A stretch of DNA of 44,492 nt from contig JAJDUH010000018.1 in assembly GCA_022826805.1 (NCBI GenBank), positions 1 through 44,492 on the forward strand, in the 5' to 3' direction. Shown here piece by piece: positions 7,937 through 16,880 of the stretch; position 1 is the first letter of the stretch; each line of letters begins with the position of its first letter. The DNA comes from Candidatus Poribacteria bacterium. Lineage in GTDB: Bacteria > Poribacteria > WGA-4E > WGA-3G. Both the position numbers and the translations under genes were made by a program. The notes beneath the pieces are model-generated. The model made no database searches, was not told the DNA's origin, and saw nothing but the letters and a program-made list of their open reading frames with translations.

Positions 7937-8680
7937 ATGACGGACGAACAAAAATATCTATTTGACTTGCAAGGTTTCATTGTGCTAAAGGGTGTTATTC
8001 CACAGACAATTATCGATTCCTGCAACGAAGTGTTGGATCAATACGAGCAGATGCCACCTGAGGACTATCCGTCACCGCTGTGTCTTGGGACCCAGCGAAC
8101 GGAAAAGGAACTCTATATCTCCAACATTTTGGAAGCGGATAGCGTTTTCAACCCGTTAATCGACATTCCAGATGTGCTGGATGTAGTCCATGGCGTAACA
8201 GGCGGTCCATATCGACTCAATCACACCTATACGATTTACCGATGGGGTGGGGGTTATACGGGGCTGCACATGCACGGTACACCGATTATCCCAAAATGCC
8301 AGTATCACTGTAGAAACGGGGAGATGGTATCCACTTTAACAAAAGCAGTCTTCCCAATGCTGGACTGTGATGTGGAAGACGGATGTTTCGCTGTTATACC
8401 TGGAGCACATAAAAGCAATTTTCCGAAGCCTTGGGGAGGTCACCCGGATGAAAATCCTGTGCTGACCCCGATTCCCGCGAAGGCAGGGGATGCTATTATT
8501 TTTACGGAAGCGCTAACCCACGGATCTGTCATCAATGTCTCTGGTAAACCGAGGCGGACGCTTTATTATTGCTACAGTATCGGTTATATGCCAGACTGGG
8601 GTGGTCAAGGTTTGCACTTTAGCTCAAATGTTATGGAAAGCCTCAGTGAAACCCAACAAACAATCCTTCAACTTAAATAA
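7937..8680 (+). CDS. Phytanoyl-CoA dioxygenase (PhyH) family protein with altered metal motif
   Basis: A 247-residue cupin-fold protein of the Fe(II)/2-oxoglutarate oxygenase family. The fold is supported by the N-terminal LFDLQGFIVLKGVI, by GCFAVIPGAHKSNFP, by the distal histidine H195 (THGS) and by the 2-oxoglutarate-type arginine at 206-207. The first metal motif reads G109-L-H111-M-H113-G, without the usual Asp or Glu two residues after His. In SyrB2-type halogenases the carboxylate is also missing, but a related PhyH subgroup simply has His-Gly-Gly there, so a halogenase is only one possibility. The substrate cannot be predicted. It starts 32 bases after the lipoprotein gene with AAGGA upstream and may be co-transcribed. 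Confidence 0.82.
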   Translation: MTDEQKYLFDLQGFIVLKGVIPQTIIDSCNEVLDQYEQMPPEDYPSPLCLGTQRTEKELYISNILEADSVFNPLIDIPDVLDVVHGVTGGPYRLNHTYTIYRWGGGYTGLHMHGTPIIPKCQYHCRNGEMVSTLTKAVFPMLDCDVEDGCFAVIPGAHKSNFPKPWGGHPDENPVLTPIPAKAGDAIIFTEALTHGSVINVSGKPRRTLYYCYSIGYMPDWGGQGLHFSSNVMESLSETQQTILQLK

Positions 8681-8761
8681 AGGTTACATCTCTGAGAAAC
8701 TTTCTGAGATATTGAAAACTCAAGGCTACTTATTGTCTAAAGATAGCAGAAGTGAGGAACT

Positions 8762-9376
8762 ATGTTTAATTTTGGTAAAACTTCTATAAACCGCGTAGCA
8801 GAAAAAATCGCTGAATCAGGAACCCTATCGCTTGTGTTACTTGTGGCAATGGGGAGGATAGAGCCCTTTTTGCAATCCAGATTACTGAATAGGTTCGCGG
8901 CTTTTGCTGGACCTTTGGGGACATTCGCTGGATTCGCACTATCGGCAATCTATAGATTTGGATCTGAGGCACTCTTCAATAGGGTGCTTGAGGAATTAAA
9001 AAAACAAGGTAAGACCGAAGAGCAGATCTTGGAGGAAATAAATAGCTACCCAATTGCCGGATGGCTAAAGTTGAGGGTTAGGGGTTATATAGAAAATGTG
9101 GACTTTGAAACAATAGAGTCTGATGACATATCTAATCGGAATGAAGAAATTTTTAGTATAATACAGCAGTCCATTGGGGAGGATTTTGAACAACTTGAAT
9201 TAAACATCAACGAGAAAATTGACCATCTTGAGAGGCAGCTCGTGCAGCTTGAATCACGTCTTAACGATAGAATGGACAGATCAAAAGCCGAGTTAAAGCA
9301 GTTTATAGGTATAGCTGTAGCTGTTGGAAGTGTTGGCACAACTGGTATTGTAGCTTTGTTAGTATTTATTTTTTAG
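8762..9376 (+). CDS. Small membrane protein with coiled coil and C-terminal anchor
   Basis: I do not recognise a family with certainty. The 204 residues comprise a hydrophobic N-terminal region (about 20-65), a charged middle, a long amphipathic coiled coil (about 138-180, rich in Glu, Leu and Arg heptads) and a C-terminal transmembrane helix (about 182-204). The layout recalls small tail-anchored coiled-coil proteins such as DUF1640-like ones, but I see no diagnostic motif. GAGGA lies just before the ATG. It follows the PhyH gene by 81 bases. It is more AT-rich than its neighbours, which may hint at a different origin. Confidence 0.65.
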   Translation: MFNFGKTSINRVAEKIAESGTLSLVLLVAMGRIEPFLQSRLLNRFAAFAGPLGTFAGFALSAIYRFGSEALFNRVLEELKKQGKTEEQILEEINSYPIAGWLKLRVRGYIENVDFETIESDDISNRNEEIFSIIQQSIGEDFEQLELNINEKIDHLERQLVQLESRLNDRMDRSKAELKQFIGIAVAVGSVGTTGIVALLVFIF

Positions 9377-9502
9377 CAATCCTCACCACTCCCACGTCTC
9401 TTGACACCGCAAGGGTACTATTAAAAATTAATAATCTTTAGATCTGTACACGCGATTCCAAATTGCGTGTGTTTACGAAAATACGGAATTAGGAGAACAA
9501 TT

Positions 9503-10678
9503 TTGATTACAATCGCAGAAAGGTTACAGAAACTTCCACCCTATCTTTTTGTGGATATACGCCAAAAAATGCAGGCGGCACAAGCACGAGGCGTTGATGT
9601 GATTAGCCTCGGGATTGGTGATCCGGATATCCCAACGCCGGATCCAGTCGTCGAAAGTCTGACACACGCCATTCAAAATCCAAATGATCCCGATCGCCAC
9701 CGTTACGGGTGTGACAACCCAGTCGACGATTTTCCACAGGCGGTTTGTGATTTTTACCAGCATCGCTATGGTATTACACTTTCCGATGATCAGGTTGCGA
9801 TAACGCTCGGAAGTAAAGATGCAATTGTCAAGTTAGCACTTGGGATACTCAACCCCGGTGATATTGGCATCGCGGCGAGTCCTGGCTATCCTACCTATAA
9901 TATCGGACATGTTTTTGCGAGTGCGACGACTTACTATGCCCCGATTCTGCGAAAAAATAACTTCTATGTCGATTTTGATGCTATTCCTGATGAAATAAAA
10001 CGCCTCGCCAAAGTCCTTTGGATTAATTATCCAAACAATCCGACGACCGCGACCGCGGACCTCGATTTTTTTGAGCGTGCTGTGGAATTCGGACGGCAAA
10101 ACAACATCCTCATCGCGCACGATAACGCCTATAGCGAAAATACCTACGACGGTTACCGTTCGCCGAGCATCTTACAGGTAGACGGTGCTGCTGAGGTGGC
10201 AGTTGAATTCTTCTCGTTGAGTAAAGCATTTAATATGACCGGATGGCGATTAGGGTTTGTCGTGGGTAATCCAACCGCTGTCGATGCCGTTAAAACTGTT
10301 AAAGATAACATAGATAACGGCTCACTCCGAGCACTTCAATTCGCAGGTATGAAGGCACTGTCAATTGCCGACGAAATCACACCCGCAATAAACACCGTTT
10401 ACCAAAGACGACGAGATATGGTGGTGGATGCGCTTACAGAGAGCGGATGGGATATTGAAAAACCGAAAGCGACGATGTATATTTGGGCACCCGTTCCACC
10501 GCGTTTCAACGGTTCAAGCCGCGCCTTTGCAACAGCACTCCTTGAAGAAGTAGGCGTTGTGGTGACACCCGGACTTGGTTATGGACAGTGGAGTGAGGGG
10601 TATTGCCGAATCTCTCTTACGTACCCAGACTCGGTAATTGCGGAAGCGATTTCACGGATCCGCGATTTCGCCCACTAA
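9503..10678 (+). CDS. dapL: LL-diaminopimelate aminotransferase
   Basis: A PLP-dependent class I/II aminotransferase of 391 residues that converts tetrahydrodipicolinate directly to LL-diaminopimelate with glutamate as amino donor, bypassing the succinylase and acetylase routes. Supporting motifs are the N-terminal RLQKLPPYLF, LGIGDPDIPTP, NYPNNPTTATA, and the PLP lysine K241 in SLSKAFNMTGWRLGF. The start is TTG at 9503, seven bases after AGGAG. An upstream in-frame ATG at 9467 lacks a ribosome-binding site and adds residues not typical of the family. With the two dapB copies upstream this points to the aminotransferase branch of lysine synthesis. A generic aspartate aminotransferase is possible but less likely. 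Confidence 0.85.
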   Translation: MITIAERLQKLPPYLFVDIRQKMQAAQARGVDVISLGIGDPDIPTPDPVVESLTHAIQNPNDPDRHRYGCDNPVDDFPQAVCDFYQHRYGITLSDDQVAITLGSKDAIVKLALGILNPGDIGIAASPGYPTYNIGHVFASATTYYAPILRKNNFYVDFDAIPDEIKRLAKVLWINYPNNPTTATADLDFFERAVEFGRQNNILIAHDNAYSENTYDGYRSPSILQVDGAAEVAVEFFSLSKAFNMTGWRLGFVVGNPTAVDAVKTVKDNIDNGSLRALQFAGMKALSIADEITPAINTVYQRRRDMVVDALTESGWDIEKPKATMYIWAPVPPRFNGSSRAFATALLEEVGVVVTPGLGYGQWSEGYCRISLTYPDSVIAEAISRIRDFAH

Positions 10679-10852
10679 TCATTAGGCAAAATTCTTGAAT
10701 CGATTCTCATATATCCGAGTCTATAAGCCAAACTGTGCCTTATGGCAATGATATATAGCGTCCTTTGCTCGGAAGATTGTGCCGTGATACAAAGCCTCGA
10801 CTAAGATATCTCGATGATAAGATAGTGAAATGATCTGGCTCATAAAAAGCTT

Positions 10853-13800
10853 ATGATATACACTAATCTCTGCTTAACAAGCTCCAGAAACGTGCTGACT
10901 CCAGCAAAAAGTTGCGCCCTGATCCTTATCATAGCCCTTGTTGCGATTTTTGCCTGTGTTGATATTCAGGCTGAGCAGTTGCAAACCTACACTGTTGCTG
11001 ATGGATTGGTGGGTCCCATCGTCCCTGTTATTTTTCAAGACAGTCGAGGTATGCTCTGGTTTGGTTCGGACCAGAATGGGGTCAGCCGATTTGATGGTAA
11101 TACATTTGAGCCTTATGCTGGGTCCCTAAACACTTTGGATGCGGGACCTTCTGATAAAGTTAAATCAGGTGCGCTGCTGGGTCGAACGCTACAAATCGTC
11201 GAGGATAAGTGGGGACATATCTGGTTTCTCACGCGGATGCCTTCAGAACAGAAAGGACGAGTGAGTCGATTTGATGGGACTGCAGTCAATTTGATTGGCA
11301 ATGGGAATACACTGATTGTTGATCGACTCGGCGACGTGTGGGTTGGTGAAAACCAACGACTGACGAAATACGTTTCCCCAGACGCCCAACGACCGCCACA
11401 AGCACAACCAAATGAGATTATAGGTGAAGATCTGCTCCGCTCAACAGATTTGACAATAAACGTCATCTTTCAAAGTGAAGATGGGACGCTCTGGCTCGGG
11501 GGAAGTGAAGGAGAAGAGGGACAAACGGGTGTGATTCTGAGTTTCCGAGAAAGTCGTTGGAGGCGCGAACCGTCAAATGATGACGGGAGCGATAAAACAG
11601 ATGATGGTACACCACGTATGCAGGTAAGTAGCGGGTTTGTTCGTTACGATATGTCAGATCTGCGCATTGTTGGTGCGATTGAGGCAATAGCCGAAGATGC
11701 TGCTGGGAATATCTGGTTCGGCGGTTATAACCTCTTGCTCCGGTTTGATGGTAAAAACTTCGAGCAGATCCTCCCTTTACCTTGGGCATACAGAGGGTCG
11801 ACACCTCGCCGGTCTTTGGTGTCAACCGCAACTCGAAAACCTACAACAATCCGGAGCGATTCGCGAGGTAGAGTTTGGTTTAGTGATGAACACACCACAA
11901 GATGGTGGGACGGTTCGCGGCTGCGTACAGGTACAAACCTATTCGGATATCTTGAGGCAGAAGATGCGTGGGGCAATCTATGGTTTACCAATGAAAATGG
12001 ACCACAGCAATACAATGCCGACCTCGAACCGATCTCTTATACCACCAGCAGTGGACTTGAAAACGATCAGATCCACACGATTTTTGAGGCTGTTGATGGC
12101 AAATTGTGGTTTGGACACGACAACGGTGCTACAGCATTCGATCCAATCCCCGCTATTAGTACACACGCTGGGATTGGTACTAACCGAGTGAGGATGATGT
12201 ACGAAGACAGTCGCGGTTATCTCTGGTTCAGTGTCCTTGGCGGTGTTGCGCGGTATAATGCGGATACAGAAGAAACCACCACAGATTCATTGAGTTTAAG
12301 TTTTACAGAAGATATGTCATCTCCTGCACAAGTCAACGCTACAAATGAAGGGCAAACTCGGTTTGGCTCTCGGACTGAAATCGTAAAAATATTTGAAGTC
12401 GGTGGACACATCTGGTTTGTTAACTTTGTGGATCCAAGGTTGGATGGAAGATTTACGCGATATACCTTCTTCCGATACGCAAATGGAAAATTTGATGGGG
12501 TTTCTATATCCATTATTGCACGGATCGGCCCTGGTGGAGAAGGGGCAGATATTAACCCTGAAGTACTCGTTACTGACGGAGAACACCGATGGATGGCTTT
12601 TGGGGGACACCTGTTCAAAGCGGATACCAGTGGATTGTTACGACTTACAAAGACTGGTTTCCAGAGAATTCTCTTTGGTACAACTTCAGAGATAGACCAC
12701 GGCGAAGCCGCCATCACTGACTTGTATAGAGATCCCAATGATAGGTTATGGGTGCACTTTGGAAATGGAAAGGTCCTCCGCTATCCGAAAAAGATTCATC
12801 TATCAACGCCCAGAACCCGTGCTATTGAGCCGGAGATCCTTCCACTTAAAGCGACAATTCTGTTAAAGTCGGCGTTAGGCAGCAAATGGCTTTTCAACTC
12901 GGTAATAGGAAAATTGATACTTTGGAGCGATACTGAACTCGGTGAACCGCTCCTTCTTGACGGAGAGTTCAGCTCAACTCCACTTGCCGTCTGGAAAGAC
13001 TCAACACAACAAAACAACCGAGTAACTTTTCTCTTTTCAGAGGCTCTTAAGACCTACCAAAGTACGAAGTTAGTCACAACGAAGAACATTGAACTTGCGC
13101 CAGTAAATGCGTCATTGATCTCTCAGGACGGCGCTCTGTGGTTGGCAACATCTCAAGGGGTGGCTCACTACGATGGGAAAAGACTAACAACGTATACAAC
13201 AAAAGACGGGTTCCTTGTAGATAATGTGCGCGATGTGATGGAGGACAGTCGTGGTAACATCTGGTTCGCGACAAGAGGTGGCGGTACTGTCCGATATGAT
13301 GGTGAGACTTTCTACACACTCACGACGAAAGACGGTTTGGCGCACAATAACATCTGGAAACTTTATGAATCCACAAATCAAGACATCTGGTTTGCGACTG
13401 AAGGTGGTGCTACGCAATACACACCTACACGCGGCGGACTTCCATTTTGTCGGTTAACTGTTTTGGAAGCTGACAAAATTTACACCCAACTTTCAGCTAA
13501 TCTAACGCTCCCAGCACGCGGCACCAGAAATATCATTTTTGATGTGCAGGGTATCAGTCCACTGCGAGAAGGTCTCGCATATCAATTTAGATTAATAGGA
13601 TTGGATACCCCTAAATGGACCAATGTTTCGGCAGAAATGTTTTCACTTTTAACAACCAATACCGGCACTTTACCTGGTGAGTGGATTAATCCGACTACAT
13701 TCACATCGGTGGATGTACAACCGCTGAGTGACAGTGACATTACACAAGCACTCCAAAACCGGAAAGGTACGCTGCGTATTCGATACACCGGTCTTAAAGC

Positions 13801-14770
13801 TGGAAACTATAGTTTTCTTGTTAAGGCATTCCGAAAAGAGTGGCCCTACACCCATCCACCTGCAGTAGTGGACTTCAATATCTTACCGCCTCTCTGGACG
13901 CGATGGCGCACATATCTACCCACGCTTATCTTCATAACTGTCGTTTTTGCTTTGCTGGGCCGGTTAATTGTCAATCGACGGCACACAGTGCAGCTGCGCA
14001 ATGAAGTGCGCGAAAGGGAAGAAGCGGAAATGAACCGTATTCGCGCTGAATTGAGCGAGGCACAGAATATCCAAATGGGACTTTTGCCTACAGAGGCACC
14101 TGATACGAAAGGGTTTGATGTAGCGGGGATGTCGGTACCGGCAACGCAGGTTGGCGGCGATTTCTTCGACTATGTCACCGTATCGAATGGACAGACAGCG
14201 ATTGCTGTGGCAGATGCGGCAGGAAAAGGGCTGCGCGGCGCAATGAATGCAGTGCTGACGAATGGGATGTTGTACGAAGTTTCACGTTTCAAATCCGAGG
14301 CAGATGTCATTCTGAGCGATCTCAATGCAGGCTTAGCCCCACGTATGTATGGTCCGAGTTTTATCGCACTCAATCTTGCAATTCTTGATGAGACTAAGCG
14401 GCAGATTGACTATGCCAACGGTGGGCAACCGTATCCTGTTCTCAAGCGCGGTAACAACATAATTGAGATTGAGAACAGCGACCTCCCGCTGGGCAGTATG
14501 AAAAGGGTGCAGTACGAATCCATCACCTTCAATTTAAGCGAGGGCGATATTTTAATTTTCCATACGGATGGTCTCATTGAGGCACTCAATGTAGAAGAGG
14601 AAATGTACGGAACCGACCGTTTAAAAGAATCGGTTTTGCGAATTCCTGATAGTTGCAATGCGGTCGAAGTAGTTCAGCACATCGTTAACGATGTCCACAA
14701 TTTCGTTGGTGAGGCGGAGCAATATGATGACATGACAATCGTTGTTGTCAGAATCCCAGAGGTATCGTGA
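10853..14770 (+). CDS. Giant sensor phosphatase: propeller, Y_Y_Y domain, membrane helix, PP2C/SpoIIE
   Basis: A 1305-residue membrane sensor. After a signal anchor (about 20-40) come roughly a dozen two-component-regulator propeller repeats (for example DSRGMLWFGSDQNGVSRFDG and DSRGNIWFATRGGGTVRYDG), a Y_Y_Y-type domain (about 866-1010), one transmembrane helix (about 1020-1042), a short coiled linker, and a cytoplasmic RsbU/SpoIIE-type PP2C phosphatase domain. The metal-binding VGGDFFDY has its Asp at 1103, followed by ADAAGKGLRGA and YDDMTIVVVR. The propeller layout is that of hybrid two-component sensors for polysaccharides, but the histidine kinase is replaced by a serine phosphatase, so output is probably through an anti-anti-sigma partner-switch. 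No partner gene is in the window. I see no good ribosome-binding site. Confidence 0.88.
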   Translation: MIYTNLCLTSSRNVLTPAKSCALILIIALVAIFACVDIQAEQLQTYTVADGLVGPIVPVIFQDSRGMLWFGSDQNGVSRFDGNTFEPYAGSLNTLDAGPSDKVKSGALLGRTLQIVEDKWGHIWFLTRMPSEQKGRVSRFDGTAVNLIGNGNTLIVDRLGDVWVGENQRLTKYVSPDAQRPPQAQPNEIIGEDLLRSTDLTINVIFQSEDGTLWLGGSEGEEGQTGVILSFRESRWRREPSNDDGSDKTDDGTPRMQVSSGFVRYDMSDLRIVGAIEAIAEDAAGNIWFGGYNLLLRFDGKNFEQILPLPWAYRGSTPRRSLVSTATRKPTTIRSDSRGRVWFSDEHTTRWWDGSRLRTGTNLFGYLEAEDAWGNLWFTNENGPQQYNADLEPISYTTSSGLENDQIHTIFEAVDGKLWFGHDNGATAFDPIPAISTHAGIGTNRVRMMYEDSRGYLWFSVLGGVARYNADTEETTTDSLSLSFTEDMSSPAQVNATNEGQTRFGSRTEIVKIFEVGGHIWFVNFVDPRLDGRFTRYTFFRYANGKFDGVSISIIARIGPGGEGADINPEVLVTDGEHRWMAFGGHLFKADTSGLLRLTKTGFQRILFGTTSEIDHGEAAITDLYRDPNDRLWVHFGNGKVLRYPKKIHLSTPRTRAIEPEILPLKATILLKSALGSKWLFNSVIGKLILWSDTELGEPLLLDGEFSSTPLAVWKDSTQQNNRVTFLFSEALKTYQSTKLVTTKNIELAPVNASLISQDGALWLATSQGVAHYDGKRLTTYTTKDGFLVDNVRDVMEDSRGNIWFATRGGGTVRYDGETFYTLTTKDGLAHNNIWKLYESTNQDIWFATEGGATQYTPTRGGLPFCRLTVLEADKIYTQLSANLTLPARGTRNIIFDVQGISPLREGLAYQFRLIGLDTPKWTNVSAEMFSLLTTNTGTLPGEWINPTTFTSVDVQPLSDSDITQALQNRKGTLRIRYTGLKAGNYSFLVKAFRKEWPYTHPPAVVDFNILPPLWTRWRTYLPTLIFITVVFALLGRLIVNRRHTVQLRNEVREREEAEMNRIRAELSEAQNIQMGLLPTEAPDTKGFDVAGMSVPATQVGGDFFDYVTVSNGQTAIAVADAAGKGLRGAMNAVLTNGMLYEVSRFKSEADVILSDLNAGLAPRMYGPSFIALNLAILDETKRQIDYANGGQPYPVLKRGNNIIEIENSDLPLGSMKRVQYESITFNLSEGDILIFHTDGLIEALNVEEEMYGTDRLKESVLRIPDSCNAVEVVQHIVNDVHNFVGEAEQYDDMTIVVVRIPEVS

Positions 14771-14835
14771 GCAGGTAAGCATGTTAGTATAAACCAGAAT
14801 TCACAACCCAGATGCACAAAACGGAAATCTACTTG

Positions 14836-16755
14836 CTATCCGTCCCTGAAACCGATAACTGTTTGTCGATACTCCTCAGGGAGACCGATGTCAAATCGAT
14901 GCCCTTTAACAATATAGCCTGAAAAACCATCCGCCTTTCGCAATTCATCTAAACAGGAAGTGAGTTGGAATTCACCACGCTCACGCAGATTATGGGTGAT
15001 GTTTTGTTCGAGAAACTCGAAAATCTGTGGTTGAAGGACATAGATACCGAACACCGTTAAGAAGTAGTCTATATCCATTCCATCCACGTGTAGATGTTCC
15101 ATGGCATACTCAGGATCGGGCTTTTCATAAATCTCTGTCACCGAAAGCATTGAACTTTCTTCCTTCCATACACCGGTAACACAGCCAAAGTTTGAGAGTT
15201 CTTCAATCGGTGTTTCCTGTAACCCAACGACGCTATGTCCGACTTGTGCATAGGCATCCAACACCTGTTTCGTACAAGAATCCGCTCCATCTGAACTGTA
15301 GAGATGATCACCAAGCATCAATAGAAAAGGTTCGTTCCCAACCCATTCCCGCGTACAGTAGACAGCATGTCCAAACCCCTCCTGAACGTCTTGTGTAACG
15401 AATGTCACCCGGCTTCCAAGTTCCAGCAAATAATTGCAGTACGCCTGATTCTCTTTGCTGAGTTTGTTAAAGTGCTCGATTCGCGGTGGTGTTTTGAAAA
15501 AGGACTCAAAAAGTTCTATATCCCCACTCTGGACGATGAGGCATACCTCCTCGATTCCGGCGTTTACCGCCTCCTCAACGATTGCCATAATTGCTGGCTT
15601 GGCACGCCCATCACTGTCAATCACAGGGAAAAGCTCCTTTTTCATCGCCTTTGAAGCCGGGAAAAGTCGAGTGCCAAATCCAGCGGCGGGAATGACTGCT
15701 TTACGGACATGTCTGCGCGCTTCAATAACCGACTTCAGGCACGACATCTTCAAATCACGTTCAATAATCTCAATAACCTTCTGTTGGCTATCTTCGTCCT
15801 TGGCAATGAATTGAGCGGATCCATCGCCTTGCGATCCGACCCCTTTACCGCCCCAGATATAGGGTTGAATTGGTTCATAATTGAGGACTTTGTGGAGAAC
15901 GGGTGCTGTTAATTGCGATGGACATGCTGGAATTAGGTGTTTGTCAAACTCCATCTGTGCGCGGGTCATGAGTTTGCCTACTGTTTCTGCATCTCCGTCG
16001 CGCAGTGCTTGATATGCCTCTTGTGTAATCTGTGCGCTCAGTGGACCGAGGTAGTGTTGAACATTTTCATCCAATTCGCTCTCAGCAAATGGGTAACAGT
16101 GATTTAATTGATTTAATATCAGACGTGTATCTTTACCTGCGCCGAGATCAACAATTACAAGGTGCATGTCTTTGGGCACACTGAGCTCTCGAACATCAAT
16201 ACGGTCTCCGTCAAACGTCATGAGGATAGGTTGTTGATAGGCGCACCCTTGGTCCATCCGTCCACAGCGTGAAGGGGTTGTCGTCTCCCCGAGATAGGCA
16301 TATTCCATTTCACCGCGAGTTGTCATTTTAAGATCATAAGTGCGATTAAAAGCGCGTGCTACCAATACACTGATGGCTGCACTTGAAGACAAGCCTTTTT
16401 TGACGGGTAAATCGGTGAGATAATTATCAATTTCCAGCCCTTGGACGCGGTAGTTGGTTAAAATTTGATACGCGACCCCGGCAGCATAGCTAAAAAAACC
16501 ACCCTTTTCAGCTTCAGTGAGGAGTGTGCTCCCCTCCATAGGTAGACTGTAGGGGCCGTGGTGGGTGCCATCACTGAGAGTTGTCCTCAAAATCAGACAG
16601 GTCGGATGCGGTTTAACCTCGGCGTATACACCTTGGTTCGTGCTGGCTATTAATGTATAGCCTTTTTCGAGGGCTGCGTTATTCCGCCGGTGCCCGCCTG
16701 CCCAATCGCTGTGTTCCCCGAACAGGCAAATTCTTCCCGGCACGAAAAGTTTCAT
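14836..16755 (-). CDS. Fused GHMP sugar kinase and GalU-type UTP-sugar-1-phosphate uridylyltransferase
   Basis: A 639-residue fusion of two enzymes that act in sequence. Residues 1-345 are a GHMP kinase of galactokinase type: GEHSDW (13-18), the ATP loop GLSSSA (121-126), the probable catalytic Asp in GRMDQ (D168) and a C-terminal glycine-rich WGGKGVGSQGDGSAQF. From about 350 onward is a nucleotidyltransferase of the GalU family, with VIPAAGFGTRLFPASKAMKK (354-373) and EYRQT near the end. The protein could phosphorylate a free sugar or uronic acid at C1 and then form the UDP-sugar, as plant glucuronokinase plus USP or the fucokinase/GDP-fucose pyrophosphorylase fusion do. The sugar is unknown. 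AGGAG lies six bases before the ATG. It is convergent with the sensor phosphatase gene. Confidence 0.88.
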   Translation of the reverse strand: MKLFVPGRICLFGEHSDWAGGHRRNNAALEKGYTLIASTNQGVYAEVKPHPTCLILRTTLSDGTHHGPYSLPMEGSTLLTEAEKGGFFSYAAGVAYQILTNYRVQGLEIDNYLTDLPVKKGLSSSAAISVLVARAFNRTYDLKMTTRGEMEYAYLGETTTPSRCGRMDQGCAYQQPILMTFDGDRIDVRELSVPKDMHLVIVDLGAGKDTRLILNQLNHCYPFAESELDENVQHYLGPLSAQITQEAYQALRDGDAETVGKLMTRAQMEFDKHLIPACPSQLTAPVLHKVLNYEPIQPYIWGGKGVGSQGDGSAQFIAKDEDSQQKVIEIIERDLKMSCLKSVIEARRHVRKAVIPAAGFGTRLFPASKAMKKELFPVIDSDGRAKPAIMAIVEEAVNAGIEEVCLIVQSGDIELFESFFKTPPRIEHFNKLSKENQAYCNYLLELGSRVTFVTQDVQEGFGHAVYCTREWVGNEPFLLMLGDHLYSSDGADSCTKQVLDAYAQVGHSVVGLQETPIEELSNFGCVTGVWKEESSMLSVTEIYEKPDPEYAMEHLHVDGMDIDYFLTVFGIYVLQPQIFEFLEQNITHNLRERGEFQLTSCLDELRKADGFSGYIVKGHRFDIGLPEEYRQTVIGFRDG

Positions 16756-16880
16756 AACAACTCCTTTGATTTTAAGGATTAAGATAAAAGTCCGTTCTTA
16801 GGTCAATTCAATTAGACGAAGATTTGGCAATTTTAGCTGAAATCAAAACCGATCCGAAAACCTAAGCCGTGAATTTAAGG

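Noticed and set aside
9401..9429. TTGACA at 9401 as a dapL promoter.
   Set aside because: No acceptable -10 lies at 16-18 bases; the nearest TAATAAT is about 22 bases away.
12217..12738. A 173-codon minus-strand open frame inside the sensor phosphatase gene.
   Set aside because: It is fully antisense to an unambiguous propeller domain, has no ribosome-binding site and reads like a shadow sequence.
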